This document shows positions 1 through 33,700 of a stretch of 64,000 nt of DNA, piece after piece. Under the pieces are notes generated by a model. It saw only the letters and a list, made by a program, of their open reading frames with translations, was not told the origin of the DNA and ran no database searches. The position numbers and the translations under genes were made by a program. Source of the DNA: Pyxicephalus adspersus (taxonomy: Eukaryota > Chordata > Amphibia > Anura > Pyxicephalidae); contig NC_092864.1 of assembly GCF_032062135.1 (NCBI RefSeq), positions 14,579,266 through 14,643,265 of the forward strand, read 5' to 3'. The stretch's first letter is position 1, and each line of letters begins with the position of its first letter.

Positions 1-1
1 C

Positions 2-277
2 ACGTCCAACATTGTGGCTGCCAAATTGAACACCCTGGGTTTCCAATTAGTCCACCATCCCCCCTACTCACCTGACCTGGCCCCTTTGGACTATTATCTG
101 TTCCCAAATTTGAAGAAACACCTGAAGGGGCAACGTTTTGATGACATTTCTGACGTCAAAGATGCTGCTGAGAGATGACTTGGGGCCCAACCAAAGGACT
201 TTTATTTGAACGGTCTAGAAAAACTGCAACTACGCTGTACCAAGTGCATCAATTTCAGGGGGGAATATGTTGAATAA
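2..277 (+). pseudogene. mariner-family transposase, C-terminal fragment, inactivated
   Basis: Reading from base 2 gives the C-terminal third of a mariner transposase. It contains the block HHPPYSPDLAPLDYYLFP, which holds the last catalytic Asp of the DD34D triad, then KKHLKGQRF and YLNGLEKLQLRCTKCI, ending at TAA (275-277). A TGA at 176-178 interrupts it where the family usually has Trp, so this copy cannot make a full transposase. The rest of the element lies before the window. It is a DNA-transposon relic, not a host gene. Confidence 0.9.
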
Positions 278-299
278 ATGTGTTAAATGTCTGGCTCTG

Positions 300-3200
300 C
301 TTTTCTGGGCAAAGCCACGAACTTCTCTGGACCCCCTCGTATATAAAGGAATTATTAAATGATGTTACCCAATTTATAATGGAATGGTAAAGCCTGTGTT
401 TTTTGTCATGTTTTGCAAGAAATCCTTGATTGTCAATGGGACAAACAATTTTTACTCAAAATTTTTACTGAAACAAAGGAAATCTTCCATTGGAGACACC
501 TGATAGCTGTGATGTCCTTTTAATTCCAATTGTGGCTTAAGACCAAGAGAAGAAGAATAACAGCAAGCAACACCTATAGGGTTCCTAGTTGTCCATCCCC
601 CCCAACTAAACAAAAACTTGTAATGCACACAATGCCCCCAACTCGTTTTGGTCTGGCAAGAAAGGAGTAAATACCCAGCATCAGCTACCTTATGCCAGTC
701 CACAGTAATAGAATGTGATGGGGGGGGGGGGGGCACTCAAAAGTCATCAAAAAGGGATGTAGTACCCTATGGGTCAGCACAGAGAAAAGTGCAGGCATCA
801 TTATGTTGGCAAATGGTGGCAATTTGTTGGGTAAAGCATGAATAGGTAGATATATATATTTATTTATTTTTATATGCTGGTGGTGTATAAGGAATTAAAA
901 AATACATTGTTACCCTGCCCTGAATAATCTCAGGATTACTTGAAGTAATTTCTGAGGTTGTACAGAAATTGAGGATGAGTTCAAGGAGTTGAGAATCTTC
1001 ACTCAATAAATCGCATCTATATGCCTTTTAAATGCCCAGTCATACGTACCTCACATTTCCTAGAAGGTTGCGGGTCTCTCCTTCTTGGCATGCCTGATTT
1101 TGGGCACCACGTCATTGGACATTCTCAAATATAAATGAACCAGCACAAGATCTCATCGTGACATTAGGAATGCATAGGATTGCCTGGGTATGGTAAGTAA
1201 ATTTTCAGCAAAAAAGGTAGGTAAAATAAGAGCAATTTCACTTTAGATAAGGTCAATCAAAGTTTGTAGTAAGCCCATTTCACTGCTATTTGCACACAAA
1301 AGTCTACTTTTTTGCATCTCATTGACCATCTCTGAACTCTAGTAAACCATCCTGTTACTCTTCTCCTCCTTCCTCCCTATTTTACTAACATCAAATTTAT
1401 TTTTCTGTTATATCCTTTAAACCTTTACAATAAAAAACTATAAAAGAAAAACAGACTGGCTGAGTAAGGAGAGAAATAGTTGCAACCTACACCTTCCCCC
1501 CTTGCAGTGCTCCTGCACCGTGAATGGACACAAATATATTTGTTTAATATAAATCTGTCCGCATTCAGAAAAGCAAAACATAAGCTTGACATTTAGAGAT
1601 AAAACAATAAGAACACTATGTCATTGTGAATCTAAATCCTCCCACACAGGGAAGTCATTACTCGGAAGCCATTAATTATCACTGGATACTAATCACCTGT
1701 TATTTGTATCAGTCCTGAGGCTGCCAAGCACATGCGGAGATACTGTGGCTAAGGTTGGAGCACCGTGTCTCCATTACCTGGCTAGTCTCTCCGAGCTGGC
1801 ACAAGGAACCATGCCCCAGTGAGTGTGGACATTTTAAAAGAAACACATGGGCCAGTGTGACTGGTTAATCCATAACTGCACCGCATTTAGGAAAAACATA
1901 GGAAGCCAAGTGATATTTACACTTTTTGGTAAGATTGTAGGACAGTATGTTCTGATAAACTGCACAAAGGAAAGGCACCTAACGCTGTTCTAAGGAGCAT
2001 ATTTATAAAGACCTGTGGTGCTGGATAAGCCCATACTCCTAAAGATCTATGGGTTGCCAAAAAAAACAATTCAATTATTATGCAGCAACGTTGATCAATG
2101 CACACTGTGGTTTTTGATATGCTTTTAAAAACTCCTTCCAAATCCAGATTTCCTAACATTCTGTTTTCAGGTGACAATGCTTCCCGCTTTTCCATAATTT
2201 ATATCAGTGGAGTATTTAAAGAAATGATAAGTTGGATGATCCAACTATGGTGATGGCATATTCCATGTGTTGATGTGGTATAATCAACTGGGACACAATC
2301 TCCTTCCTTTTCTTCACAGACACAATGCATCCCTAGCATCCTATTGAACATTTCCTGCTGGCAGCTGAGCGGTGCATACTTTAGCTAGAAGGGTGCTGGG
2401 GATGGATTAATTCATAGGCAGTGATTGGTGAACTGGGGTATGTAAACACTTCCTGGGGAAACTCTAGTTGATCCATCCCACCATGCCTTTTACATTCAAT
2501 GAAAAAAATAATAAAGAAGTTAAGGAAGACTTTGATTACTTTCCTAAATTCCCATGTACAATGTTGAGCATTTGCATATTAATATTGATAACTTTATTTT
2601 ACTTTTAGTGTTGGTAAACCAGTTACTTTGACTTCCAACAAGCATTAATATTGACTGATCTTGCCTCATGAGCATAAGAGGAAGAGATGAGTGAATAGGA
2701 AGTGGAGGGGATTTTTTAGCCTACTAACTGCCCCTTTAAGGGACAGTTAGTGGTATGACAATGTTGGTGCTCTATAAATACTGGCTAATAATAATAATAG
2801 GTGCATCATACAGATTTGCCTAAATGTTGGCACATCATTATTAGGCCATGCAATTCATTCAGGGATGTAAGGTCTATTCACTAGAACATTACATATTACC
2901 ATCATGTTATTTACATTACTGCGCATTATTTGCTTTTTTATCACAAGGAGCGGCTGAATTTACCAATCACACATTGTATTGTCCACTTGTGATGTATTTT
3001 GTGAGTCAGTTTAAAAATCTTCTTTCCCATGGCCACACCTGTGCAGTACAACCATAGACTTCTATACAACCACTGAATGGGGGGATTGTTCTTTAAAAGT
3101 ACTTAGCACATCTAAGGATCAGGAAGAATAGTACCTTTAAAGGTGCTACGAGGTAATGTTACTGTAAGACAAATTTGTGAATGGGTTCTTAGGTTATATA

Positions 3201-5345
3201 AAGCCAGAACCTTAAATTCATGTCAATTGACCATTCAAAATACTTCTAGCAAGAGGGTAACACTGTTTATAGATTGCATTTTATATGTTGATGTTTAAAT
3301 TACCCAGGTTTGTAACAGGTTTACTTAAAGTGCCTACCAAGTTCCAACATCATAGTCCGATTTACTTCAAAATTCTTTCTTTAGAATGGTATAGAGCAAT
3401 ATTATATTTGCATTACACAGTTTATATAGAATACAAGCGGGATGAATGTACTTTGTTTGGCTAAGAGGTGCCTCTAACAGTAATAAAAGTGGTGAGGGAT
3501 TATGGGGGATAACCCATTCCATCTCCTGTGTGGCGTACATGGTCAGAAATGTTGGTCTATGCGCCTGTCTAAACCTATGCCTCCCATATTGTACTGCACA
3601 CTACATTGGAGTTCAACATAGGAACTACAAATAAGGATAAAGAACCGAGACGGATCAACTCATCCACCAACTCATGGCTCTTCAAACCTAGTGGAGCTTT
3701 GGTGGGCTTCATACACGGGCACAAAAGTGTTACCTCAATGTATATGTGTAAAGTTGACCTTAACCATCAGAGTGTAATGAACTGCAGTTTTAACTGCACT
3801 TGAAAAGCCATTTTGTGGAACATTTAAATAATAAAAGGGTTGGCCCCGTGTCTCGCCCCCTAAAAATTAACTAAAGGTCTACTTTTAGGAATCCACAATC
3901 AGGCAGATCATCATTGCAGAAGAATACCTCCTACCTGCCTGATACCTTTGGGTATCTGTCAAAAAGCTAAGCTGTACATGCATTTGAACTCCCGCATTTC
4001 TGCATGGGAGATAGGTCATTACGGAAGGACAATCAAGATGGCCGAAGAACATCTTCAGGAAGAGAAGATGATGGCACCCTGCAAAGCAACATAGACATGT
4101 GAGAATCATAGGTTTAGTTCTGCTTTAACATGACCTTGGAGGGTTGGAAGCAACTCCACATTTTATTCTCCAGAGCACTCATTCCTTACACCTCCTACTC
4201 TGGTCTCTCACTTTTGAACACTATCCAGATCCTTCTACACAGGGAAATTCCACCAGAGGTCTCCAAATTTAGGCCACATCTTACAAGAATAATCAAATGA
4301 GCGAATTCTTTAAAATTGAGATCTTCGGCTTTCCCAGGATTACATAGAAAGGATGAGGGACTTCATCAATAGGCAAGAAAAGTGTTTAATAGGGGGCTAG
4401 GAATTTGTTTTGGCTACTATGTTGGCTGCACTTAGTTGCCCTGGACTACAAGGGTTACTTTAAATGTAGAATAAAGGTTGTCAGTGGACAAAACTTGCAT
4501 TACCCTTACCTGTCAAGGTTGACTGAGCTTATTATCTACAAACAAGCATATCCTGCACTAACAGGATAATAAAGATGCACTAACAGGATAATAGAGATGT
4601 AATAACTGGGCTGACCCATGTGTGAATTTTCCCAAGAATGTAATACTTAATTGCACCTTTCAGGTGATGATGATTTTGCATTTTCTGTGTTTTGTTGAAG
4701 GTGACTATACACATCTTATCAGTTCTGAATAACTTTGTGGGTTTTACTAAACAAAATGTGTGACGAGAGATTATTCCTTCATTTGTGTACCTGTGAGTCA
4801 AATGTGGTGAGGCAGCAGGAACAGAATCACAAATGTGTTGCTGGGTGGCACATTACCTTTTTGCTTGGAAGCAAGTTGAATTTTACAACTCTTATGTCTT
4901 CCCTTTTAGCAAACGTATTTTAAAGTAACAGGTCAAGTTGAATACGAATACCTCCACCATCACCAAGACCACCATTTCCGCTGATACTTTCTCACGTTCC
5001 TCCGAGGCTCCTTTAACTTGCTAGAGACAAATAAAATCCCCTGTAATTCTAGGTATGATGGAGCACATGACTCTAGCTCTTTGACTTATGACTGGATGTC
5101 TAAGCAGCCAACTGCCAAGCCTAGAAGTATTCACATGGGAACTGGGATGTGGGTTGGTCCTTAAAAATAACCCACCACAAACTTCAGAAGTACACCCCCA
5201 CTGGTCTATTTGTAAAGTGCCCAGAGGGGTAGGTAAATGTTTTCTAAACAGGCGGTGGAACCCCTCCGCATCAAGGCATGCTTCCTCCTTTATGCAGCCC
5301 CCTTTGTTTCATCATTTGAACACATTCTTTCCTTTCACAATTGGC
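300..5345. other. gene-free intergenic DNA downstream of DCTN5
   Basis: No exon with recognisable protein similarity was seen on either strand. It holds a run of about 15 G at 720-734 and a short SINE-type tail near 2,735-2,815 (cctttaagggacagttagtg, then ctataaatact and an ATA-rich end). The rest is AT-rich unique-looking sequence. All open frames here are under 100 codons, with no splice context or family motif. Confidence 0.6.
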
Positions 5346-5484
5346 TTTCATCAGTGAAGCTGGGTGATCCAGCAAACCTGGAATGGATTTTTTTTATTTT
5401 CTAGCAAATGTTTTGAATTGTGGACCAGATCCATTCCAAGTTCGCTGGCTCACTCAGGTCATAGAGCTTTAATAAATCAGGCCT
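5346..5484. mobile_element. palindromic MITE, partial copy (GGCCTGATTTATTAAAGC family)
   Basis: The stretch carries the family's two mirrored cores, gggtgatccagcaaacctgg and its degenerate complement, and ends in gagctttaataaatcaggcc. The left terminal arm is missing. Better copies lie at 17.9, 23.2, 24.3 and 45.6 kb. It has no coding capacity. Confidence 0.7.
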
Positions 5485-5767
5485 AATGTCTTTTTCTAGG
5501 ATACCCACCAACATTTTAAAATGCACTCTGGTCTAATTGTTGGTAGGTCCTGGCAGCCCTAGATAGCCACACAAAAGCCGTCCAGGCTAGGGGGCTGTCA
5601 GGAAGTGTCCAGAGAAAGCACACACCATTTTAGATTATAACATTCCTCTGAATACATAAATGACAGAATGGTAATGTAAGGACATTATTTGGCTGAAAGC
5701 AGCATAACATTTGCTGAAATTGACGTTCATCACAACACAATAAAAAGAGTTCTACTGAAAGCAAATG

Positions 5768-5773
5768 TTTATT
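5768..5773 (-). terminator. DCTN5: candidate DCTN5 polyadenylation signal
   Basis: Plus-strand tttatt reads AATAAA on the DCTN5 strand. It is the first canonical signal met about 280 bases after the DCTN5 stop codon. This would give a short 3' UTR of about 300 nt. No transcript evidence is available. Confidence 0.4.
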
Positions 5774-6050
5774 GAGATGACAAGTGCTAATCTGTTGCAG
5801 TACATGCCCAGGAAGGTAATGCAAACCGAGGGACCGGAGTGGCAGTGAGGACGCTGAATTCTGTCATCCAGAAACTGTCATTGACAGCACTGAACCGTCA
5901 CCGGGCAGAGCAGGTCTTGGGGTAAAAATAAATATAGTGTTAAAGGGGGGATGAGGGCCTTAGAGCAATGGAATGCAAGAAATGGTAATATATACATATA
6001 TAAAACAAAAACTGACGTAAACAGCCCAAAGGTAAAGGAAAATGTCCTGT

Positions 6051-26390
<20,340 letters not shown>

Positions 26391-26610
26391 GGCTCCTCCG
26401 GTGATACGTCACATCCGGCGTGCCCAGGAGTCACGTGACCCGCTGCCCGGGAGTAGTGGGCGGGGCCGTCCAGTCAGTGAACACGTGACTGTTGATCTGT
26501 GGCGGGTGCTGAGTATGTATGATGTCATGTTGTCATGTATGTGCTGTGCTCAGGAGGGGTTGTCACTGTGTAGGGGGTTCAGGAAACCCGGGATAATCAA
26601 GGGGGATGCG
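26391..26610. promoter_or_regulatory. probable bidirectional DCTN5/PALB2 promoter
   Basis: A GC- and CpG-rich stretch begins directly upstream of the DCTN5 start codon and faces PALB2. Visible motifs are CRE-like tacgtcac at 26405-26412, an ETS-like ccgg core at 26413-26419, the palindrome gtcacgtgac at 26430-26439, a GC box gggcggggcc at 26458-26467 and a second cacgtgac at 26482-26489. No TATA box was seen. The human genes are also head to head. The PALB2 leader exon probably lies here or just downstream but cannot be delimited. Confidence 0.75.
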
Positions 26611-27678
26611 GAACTACAAGGCCTAGCATGTCTTATTAGACAGGAGTCTTGTAGTTTTTGTCTTTTGAATACTTTACCGTATTTGTCATTCTCACTCCCA
26701 GGCCTGATTCGCTTGGGGCTAATGTACTGATTTTTATGTATGAAGTATATACAAAGTTAAATGTTTGTAAATAGTAGTACAGGGTTAGAATCCTTGTCAG
26801 GGGTTCTATTTTCTGGTGTCTGTGCCCCAATATGGGGATTTCCCTTCACTTCCTGTACTGGAGACACAACAGGAAGTTATATTAAATCCCCTTTAAGGGC
26901 TTACTTGCATATGTATATTACAGATGTGACCCCATTACCATCTTATTATGAAAACTGCACCGGCTGCCTAATGCATTAATGTAAATCTGCTCCTCAGCCT
27001 ATGTTATTTTGGAATTATTGCATTGCACCATTCATGGTATGTGTGGTACCATGTTTACATGCATGTGCAATATGTGTGAATGGGCCCTTGGAGGGTAATG
27101 TCCTAAAGAGGTTCACATGTTCTAGTGACAACATTTTATCACAGGGGCAATAGTAGACACCATTATGAAAAGAGATCAGGAATTTGCCCGATGCGGTCAC
27201 AGACAGCAATACAAATCTGACCGGTTCTATCCCTTCCTAAACAGGACACTGGGATCTGTATTCCTCTAGTATGGTGTATCTTTTGGTAACAACAATGCAT
27301 TGCATTACTGGGTATCAGTGAGTTCTGTCACCCTGGTACAGGAAGTTGATGTAAAGCTTCCATATATTTCCTTTTTTTGGGATGAGATTTTCCTTAATGA
27401 GACCCTGTCATGGTATAAAAAGCAAAGCATATAAATGTAAACAAAGGACACTGAATTCCTAACTCTTGGTACTTCACTGCAGAGAACCGAATCCCTTAAG
27501 GTCTGCTGGGAAAGCGACATTTTAGGAGCTCTGTGATCAATTACAAGCTGATACATTACTGTTCATACTACACAGCACACATGGGCAGTAAGTGGTGTTA
27601 GCTTTACCACCAAGATGAATAAATTATTCTGTTTATGGTGTGTTAGTGTTATTATATTTCTTCATTTTTATATTTCAG

Positions 27679-27732
27679 CAAGCGATGGAAAATGTGCAAG
27701 AGAAATCTCTCACCCTGGAAGACAAAGCAAAG
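27679..27732 (+). CDS. PALB2: PALB2 first coding exon, start codon at 27685
   Basis: Codes MENVQEKSLTLEDKAK and ends at gtatta. The ATG aligns with the human start within one residue, and the next exon continues LKERL. A good acceptor (tatatttcag) lies six bases before the ATG, so a non-coding leader exon probably precedes it. Confidence 0.85.
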
Positions 27733-30700
27733 GTATTACAGCTTCCTGATCCATCAAAAGTTACTGCAAACATTACAGCTTCCACAGGGGGCGCTATCTG
27801 CTTCACTGGTGGGTTATTGAAGTTGGCCTCCCATTAGGGGTAAATACAGCCTTGTTCTGAGGTCGCCATTGTGGTTCCTTTACTGGTTCCAATAGACCTA
27901 GCCGGCCCCCAGTCACTGATATCCATGGCTCAGTACTCTGGCTGTAATATGAGTATAGATCCACTCATAGGGCTTTATTTCTAAAACAGGGAATCAGACA
28001 TTCCCTAGTGGGAATCTTCCAAGTCCATGTGTTTCTATGACACGAATTCCCACCTGGGAATCTCATATTTTCCTATTATTTAAATAGAGCCCATAGAGAT
28101 AATAAAGGACTGTAGGGCATGGTATGGTAATGAATGGTATGAACTGGTTTTCAAAATGTTGTGCAGCACCATAAAGGGCAACACAGTGACAATGTCAGGA
28201 TGGGGCAATGCTAAGATATTCACCTATGAGGAATCTACTGTGGGAAAGAATGGGGTCATAAATGACGACTTTGTTCAAAGTGAAGTGTGTAGTAAAACCA
28301 AAAGCAATTCAATACTTTTTTTTTTACATTTATGTATTTATTTTATTATTAACCAACGTACAAACAAACAAAACCATTTTAAATTGTAGAAAATATGGAA
28401 GTAATTGAAATCAGCAGTACTAGAATGGAATATCACCATACTTGTAAACAAAACAAGAGGGATGGGGACACACAGATAAATCAGTTCAGAGCAGCAGTCG
28501 CCAACCTTTCAGACCTCGCAGACCATTAAATTCATAATTTTAAATCCTGCGGACCATTAATATAAATAAATAATAATGAATAAAATAATGATCTTCCTAA
28601 TGGTGCCTGACAAGGACTGTGGAGGCTCTGATTCATTGATCAGCTTACAGTTAGGTGAAGTATTATTATTGTTACTATTATCATTAGTTGCATTATCTTT
28701 AGTATTACTAAAGAAATGCAGGCATCTCCCCAGGCCCTTTTAGCTGGGCGCACCACCCGGCACTTTTCAGCACCCACCTGGCTGTTTTTGGATGGTTACC
28801 AAAGAGTTTGGTCACAATACGGGGGGCTGCCACCACCTACAATTTCTTCCCACCCAGCTTAAAAAAAATTCTGGGTTGAGCACGGAAATGTTAAATATTT
28901 GTTTGCTTTTTCTCACTCATTATGGGTTTATTTCATTCAAATCTAAGACCAAGCAAGAAATGATAGTTATCAAAGTCAAACTATTTGACTCCATTAAAAA
29001 AATACACAGTTCAGGCTATAATTACCTAAAAGATCAAATAAAATAAAACAATCGGATGAGAATCGGTATTTGCAGAGCGGGGTGACTGTTGTAATGGCGG
29101 AAACAATACTGAAGCGTATGGCTCGGTAACGTTTGCCTCATACAACTTAACACTACACTGACGTCACGCTGCACCTCCCTTGTTTTTCCATCTCTAGTAC
29201 AGTTCGTGAATTTAGTACAATATAAAGGCGAAAATAGTCATTCCGAATATAAGAATTTATTAGAATATTATTTTTGTTTTATTATAAATAAAACATAAAA
29301 ATTGCAAACATTGTCCAAATTTTTCTGTGAACAACCAAAATTTTCTCACGGACCACTGGTTGGCGACCACTGGTCTAAGGAACAATGGGGGTACAGGGTA
29401 GGGGTGTGGGGGCTATATTCCAATCTCATAAAGGAAAACTCCATATGGCAGATACATTCATTACTTCTAATGCAATTCATTTGTCTACTTGTGCAGCATT
29501 ATGTATAGACTATGTATAGAAAGCTTCATTTCATTTCACATTATCAATATCCTTACTATTCCTAATAAAATAAAGAAGCAAATGGGAAGTTACAAATTAA
29601 ACCCCCCCATGTACCTAGAAGACTTTGGATATGATAGTTTAGGTCAGGTTAGGACTGGTTGGACAGGACAATCTTTTACAATTGTTATATTCCCTATAAT
29701 AAACCATGTCCACATGCCTTGGGTCCTCCACAACAGGTTAGCCTTTGTATGGGTGGGAAAATGGGCACATGGATTTAGAGTAAACCTGTGCTTTGATCCC
29801 TTAGTCAACTCAGATTCTTTACTTTCTTTACTACCCCACCTATTTTACCTTACTAGGAGCATGGGAAGTTGTCATGTGTAATCTACGAGTCAATGAAGTT
29901 GTAGCAAGCACAGGGATAAGGAATTTTTTTCTATGTTTGCTTGTGCTTGATGACTTGAAATTAATTATACAGAGAACTGAGCAAAAGAACTATTGCTTTG
30001 GGTGGAGGTTAAAGCAGAGCTGTTACTTTGCTTTGCCCAGGCCAATAAAAAATGTTTCCATGTTGCATGTGAACATCGAAAGAGTGGAGCTGTCAGTATT
30101 TTGTCTTCTTTAATATTTCTTGGGGAATGAAGTATGCTGGCATTGTGAAAATGCATGATGATTTTTTAACGTTTACTTCCTAAGTTTATGATTTGTCTTT
30201 TTTTTACAGCTTAAAGAAAGACTCGCCTTGCTGAAAAAAGAATACAAGAGAACAGTTAATCGTTTACAGGTACTTGCAGATGTGGTCATGTATACACCTG
30301 AGAGCTAGGCTCTGGTATCATTGGACAGTATTTGAAGTGGTACATCATCACACTCTGAATAGTTATTCTGTTATTAAAGCAAAACATTGTTCTCACTCTG
30401 AATATCTTTGATGCCATATAACATCCTAAAGTGAACATGTGTTCACTTATGCAATTTAAAGCAACATGTTCAGTGTTCTCCCCAGCCCCTTTTATCTGGG
30501 TGCACCACCCAACACTTTTCAGCAGCTGGACAGATCAGTACCATTAAAATGAACATTTGCTATTCACAAGCGTTAAACTCAGAAGAGAAAATAAGGCAGG
30601 TCAGGCATGTATTTTATTTTACTTTGAACTCTCCTTTTTATGTTATAGTTCCCTGATAACACAAATAAAATGTAGGAGGTCCCTTACTATAAGCCAACCA

Positions 30701-33700
30701 GTCTGTATTGCATAGAACGGCTTGGTTTTCAGGCCCTGGGAACTTAAGATGGAGCTGTTTAGAAAGCTTGCACGAGCAGGCATGGAAAGAACCTTAGTCA
30801 CATGACGGTGCTGTTGACAAGTTTTTAGGGTGATGTTGGAGGAAGCTTCGGTTGTGATTAGTGGCATCTGGTTGTCCAGCCTGGCAGTAGTGTGTGAATT
30901 ACATGACTGGCTGAGTACAATGACATATATTCAGGCCAGTAAAATAATTCAGTAAAATAAAATAATGTATGTGTTTCACTTGTAAAATTGTTTGCTGGAG
31001 TTCAGCTTTAAAACTTCAGTTCCCATAAAATCATGGTTTAAATATTGATCTAGAAATGTTGTCAGACTCTCCAACATATAGGCCGACTTGGTGAATTATG
31101 CTTAAAGGCTTATAAAGATTTAGTTTTCTTTGATACATTGATGTTGAAAGTTGGGTAAATAGAATTCATGTTCTTGTGACAGAAATCTGAGAGAGCTGAA
31201 ATGGTGAAAACTCATGTCAAGAGAATCATTGAAGAACAGAACCGACTGCTAAACCAGGAAAGCACTGGACAGGATAGCGGGCTGCTGTCTGCAGGTTGGC
31301 TACTTTTTTTAACTAAATTATATATTTTTGATTGTAAATTGACGAATGAATGTGTACATTTCTGAGTAGTTTATATCCTGCTGATGTTACAGAAACATTT
31401 AGCATTGGTTTAGCAGGGGTTGGTTTGGTCTGGGAAACCAGTCTGTGAGGCTTTTTCATGTAGATAGTAAGAATTTCTTTAATTACATACAGTGCAGTTA
31501 TTTCTACTAACCTCCATATTACTTCTGTCTCCTGTAATGATATGGAGGTCAGAGGCTAAAACCAGTCAACGCTTAAGGGATCAACTCTCCAAAACGTGTA
31601 GGAGTGGCATTTGGCAGCTTAGGCTGCAGAAAAGATAATTATATACAGTTTACCTTCAGGTATTCCTTTATCTGAGTCTTTTATTTATTTCCAAAGTTAC
31701 TTAAAGCAAATGTGTGCTTTCCCCATGCAAGGGTATGCAACAGACTGATTTAATGCCCCCCTGAATCAGCACATTCTGTACACTTTTCCTTCCCCATCAC
31801 TCCATTCAGCTGAAAAAAAATACACACTACTTTTAAGTACAAGGAAGCATATAACACGCCAAATCCACACACAGGACAGTGCAGGTACATGGGGGTAGGG
31901 TGGGAGCTTTTAACACAAAGTAAGCGCTGACTAGCATGACTGTGGGATTACATAGTGCTTAATTTCCTAGTTCCCAGACCAGAAAGAGGCCTTCCCTGCT
32001 TCATGGCCATGGGCTATAGTTCATATGCATTTAAAAAATCAAACAGTGGTTACTGGTATGATTTTTCTTCTGTTTAATCCCTTTTGTGTTGCAGGTCATA
32101 CAAGCAATGCGTCAGGAGATCCTGGAGACTCTCATACAGTTTTTGAGAGACCTTTAGCAGACAAACAGCGAAAGCCATGTGTCTCCTTTAATTTGAACCC
32201 TGAAATTGTCAACAGTGATTGCATGACCCCTCTGTGCTCCAGTGGTGAGAGCAGTGGACAAGAAGCTGAAGGAAACAAAGCTAATCAGTCTAGCCACATT
32301 TCTAGAAGTCGGCTGAAGTTAAGCCGGTCAGGGAGAAGAGTCTGTTTTTCTGAATCCCCATCCCCAAGAACATTTCCTGTCAGCAGTCTTGTGAATGTTC
32401 TGGATGGAAAGGAAGGTACTGGAGATAGAAGTCTATCACCAGTGTTCAAGAAGCATCCTACAGACGGTGCTCCTCTGAAACCAGACAATTCGACAGCTAG
32501 ATATTGTTCAGAGGACACAAAGCCTAAAGATGTTGCACATGAGGTTATTGATTCTTCTGGTACTGCATTGTTATTACTGGGGACAGCAGATAACTCCCCG
32601 GGTAAAGTTAAAAATAATTATGACACTTTACAATCAGTTGGTGCAGAAATTACCACATGTAATAATCTGGTACAATACTGTGTGGAAAATGAATCCAGTA
32701 AGTCAAAAGCCAAAGAGGAGCAACCACTACCTTCATCAAAACCTTCAGATACAGAAGCAGCATGCAATCTCACTTGTTGCCTTTTGGCCACACCACCACC
32801 ACAAACACTTGATCTTGAAAACCCCACAGATCTAAAGACAACCTCTCAACCCAGTTCTTCTCTATCTCCTCAGAACCAGACCCTGGCAAACCTTAAGGTT
32901 CCCACTGAAAGTACTGTGATAAAGGAAGAACGTAACCCATTCTGTTCCTGCACCCTGGTAGAGGGATTGTTATTCCCAGTGGAATATTATATCAGGACAA
33001 CACGCCGCATGACCAGCTGCCAGAGAAAAGTTGATCTTGATGCAGTAATTAGCAACCATCTTGGCACAGGAAGAAAGGGATCGAGAGGAAGGTCTCGGCG
33101 AAACAGCACATCTTTGTCCACACCAATAAGCACTGGTGATAAACTTTCTAACTCCCTGACTCCTCTCAGTCGTCCTGCTGCAAGTAGCAGTGCTGGGGAG
33201 GTTACACGATCCAAGCGTGGAAGGGGAAGGAAGTCCTGTCCTGCTGTTCTTACTTCTGGTTTAAAAGAAGTATCTGTACAGCTTAAGTTTGGTGCTGAGA
33301 ACAGCCTAACGCCAAGTGGCTCACAAAGTGAGAAAGAAAACTGTGAAGAGACATTGGCAAGAAAGGAGACACACAATACTTTAAAGTACACTACTCATAT
33401 AACTGCTGGTTCCCAGAAAAAAGAGGTAGGAAGATTTATGACATTTCTGTCTGATAAGAAGACATACCGTCTTAGATCTCAGGAGGCCTCTGTTTTCAAT
33501 GTACATACCTCAGCTGGTGAGGAAGATGGCAAGCTTTGTAATCTCAGAAACACAAAGGAAGCCAGCAACCCTACAAGTAAGTGTCAGAGGGAAAGGAGAT
33601 TTGCTTGCCAAAACTTTATTTATTTTTTTCTTTTATGTGAGTTTGTTTAAGCTTCCCCAGCAATTATTAATATTATAATAAATAATATATTATTATTATA

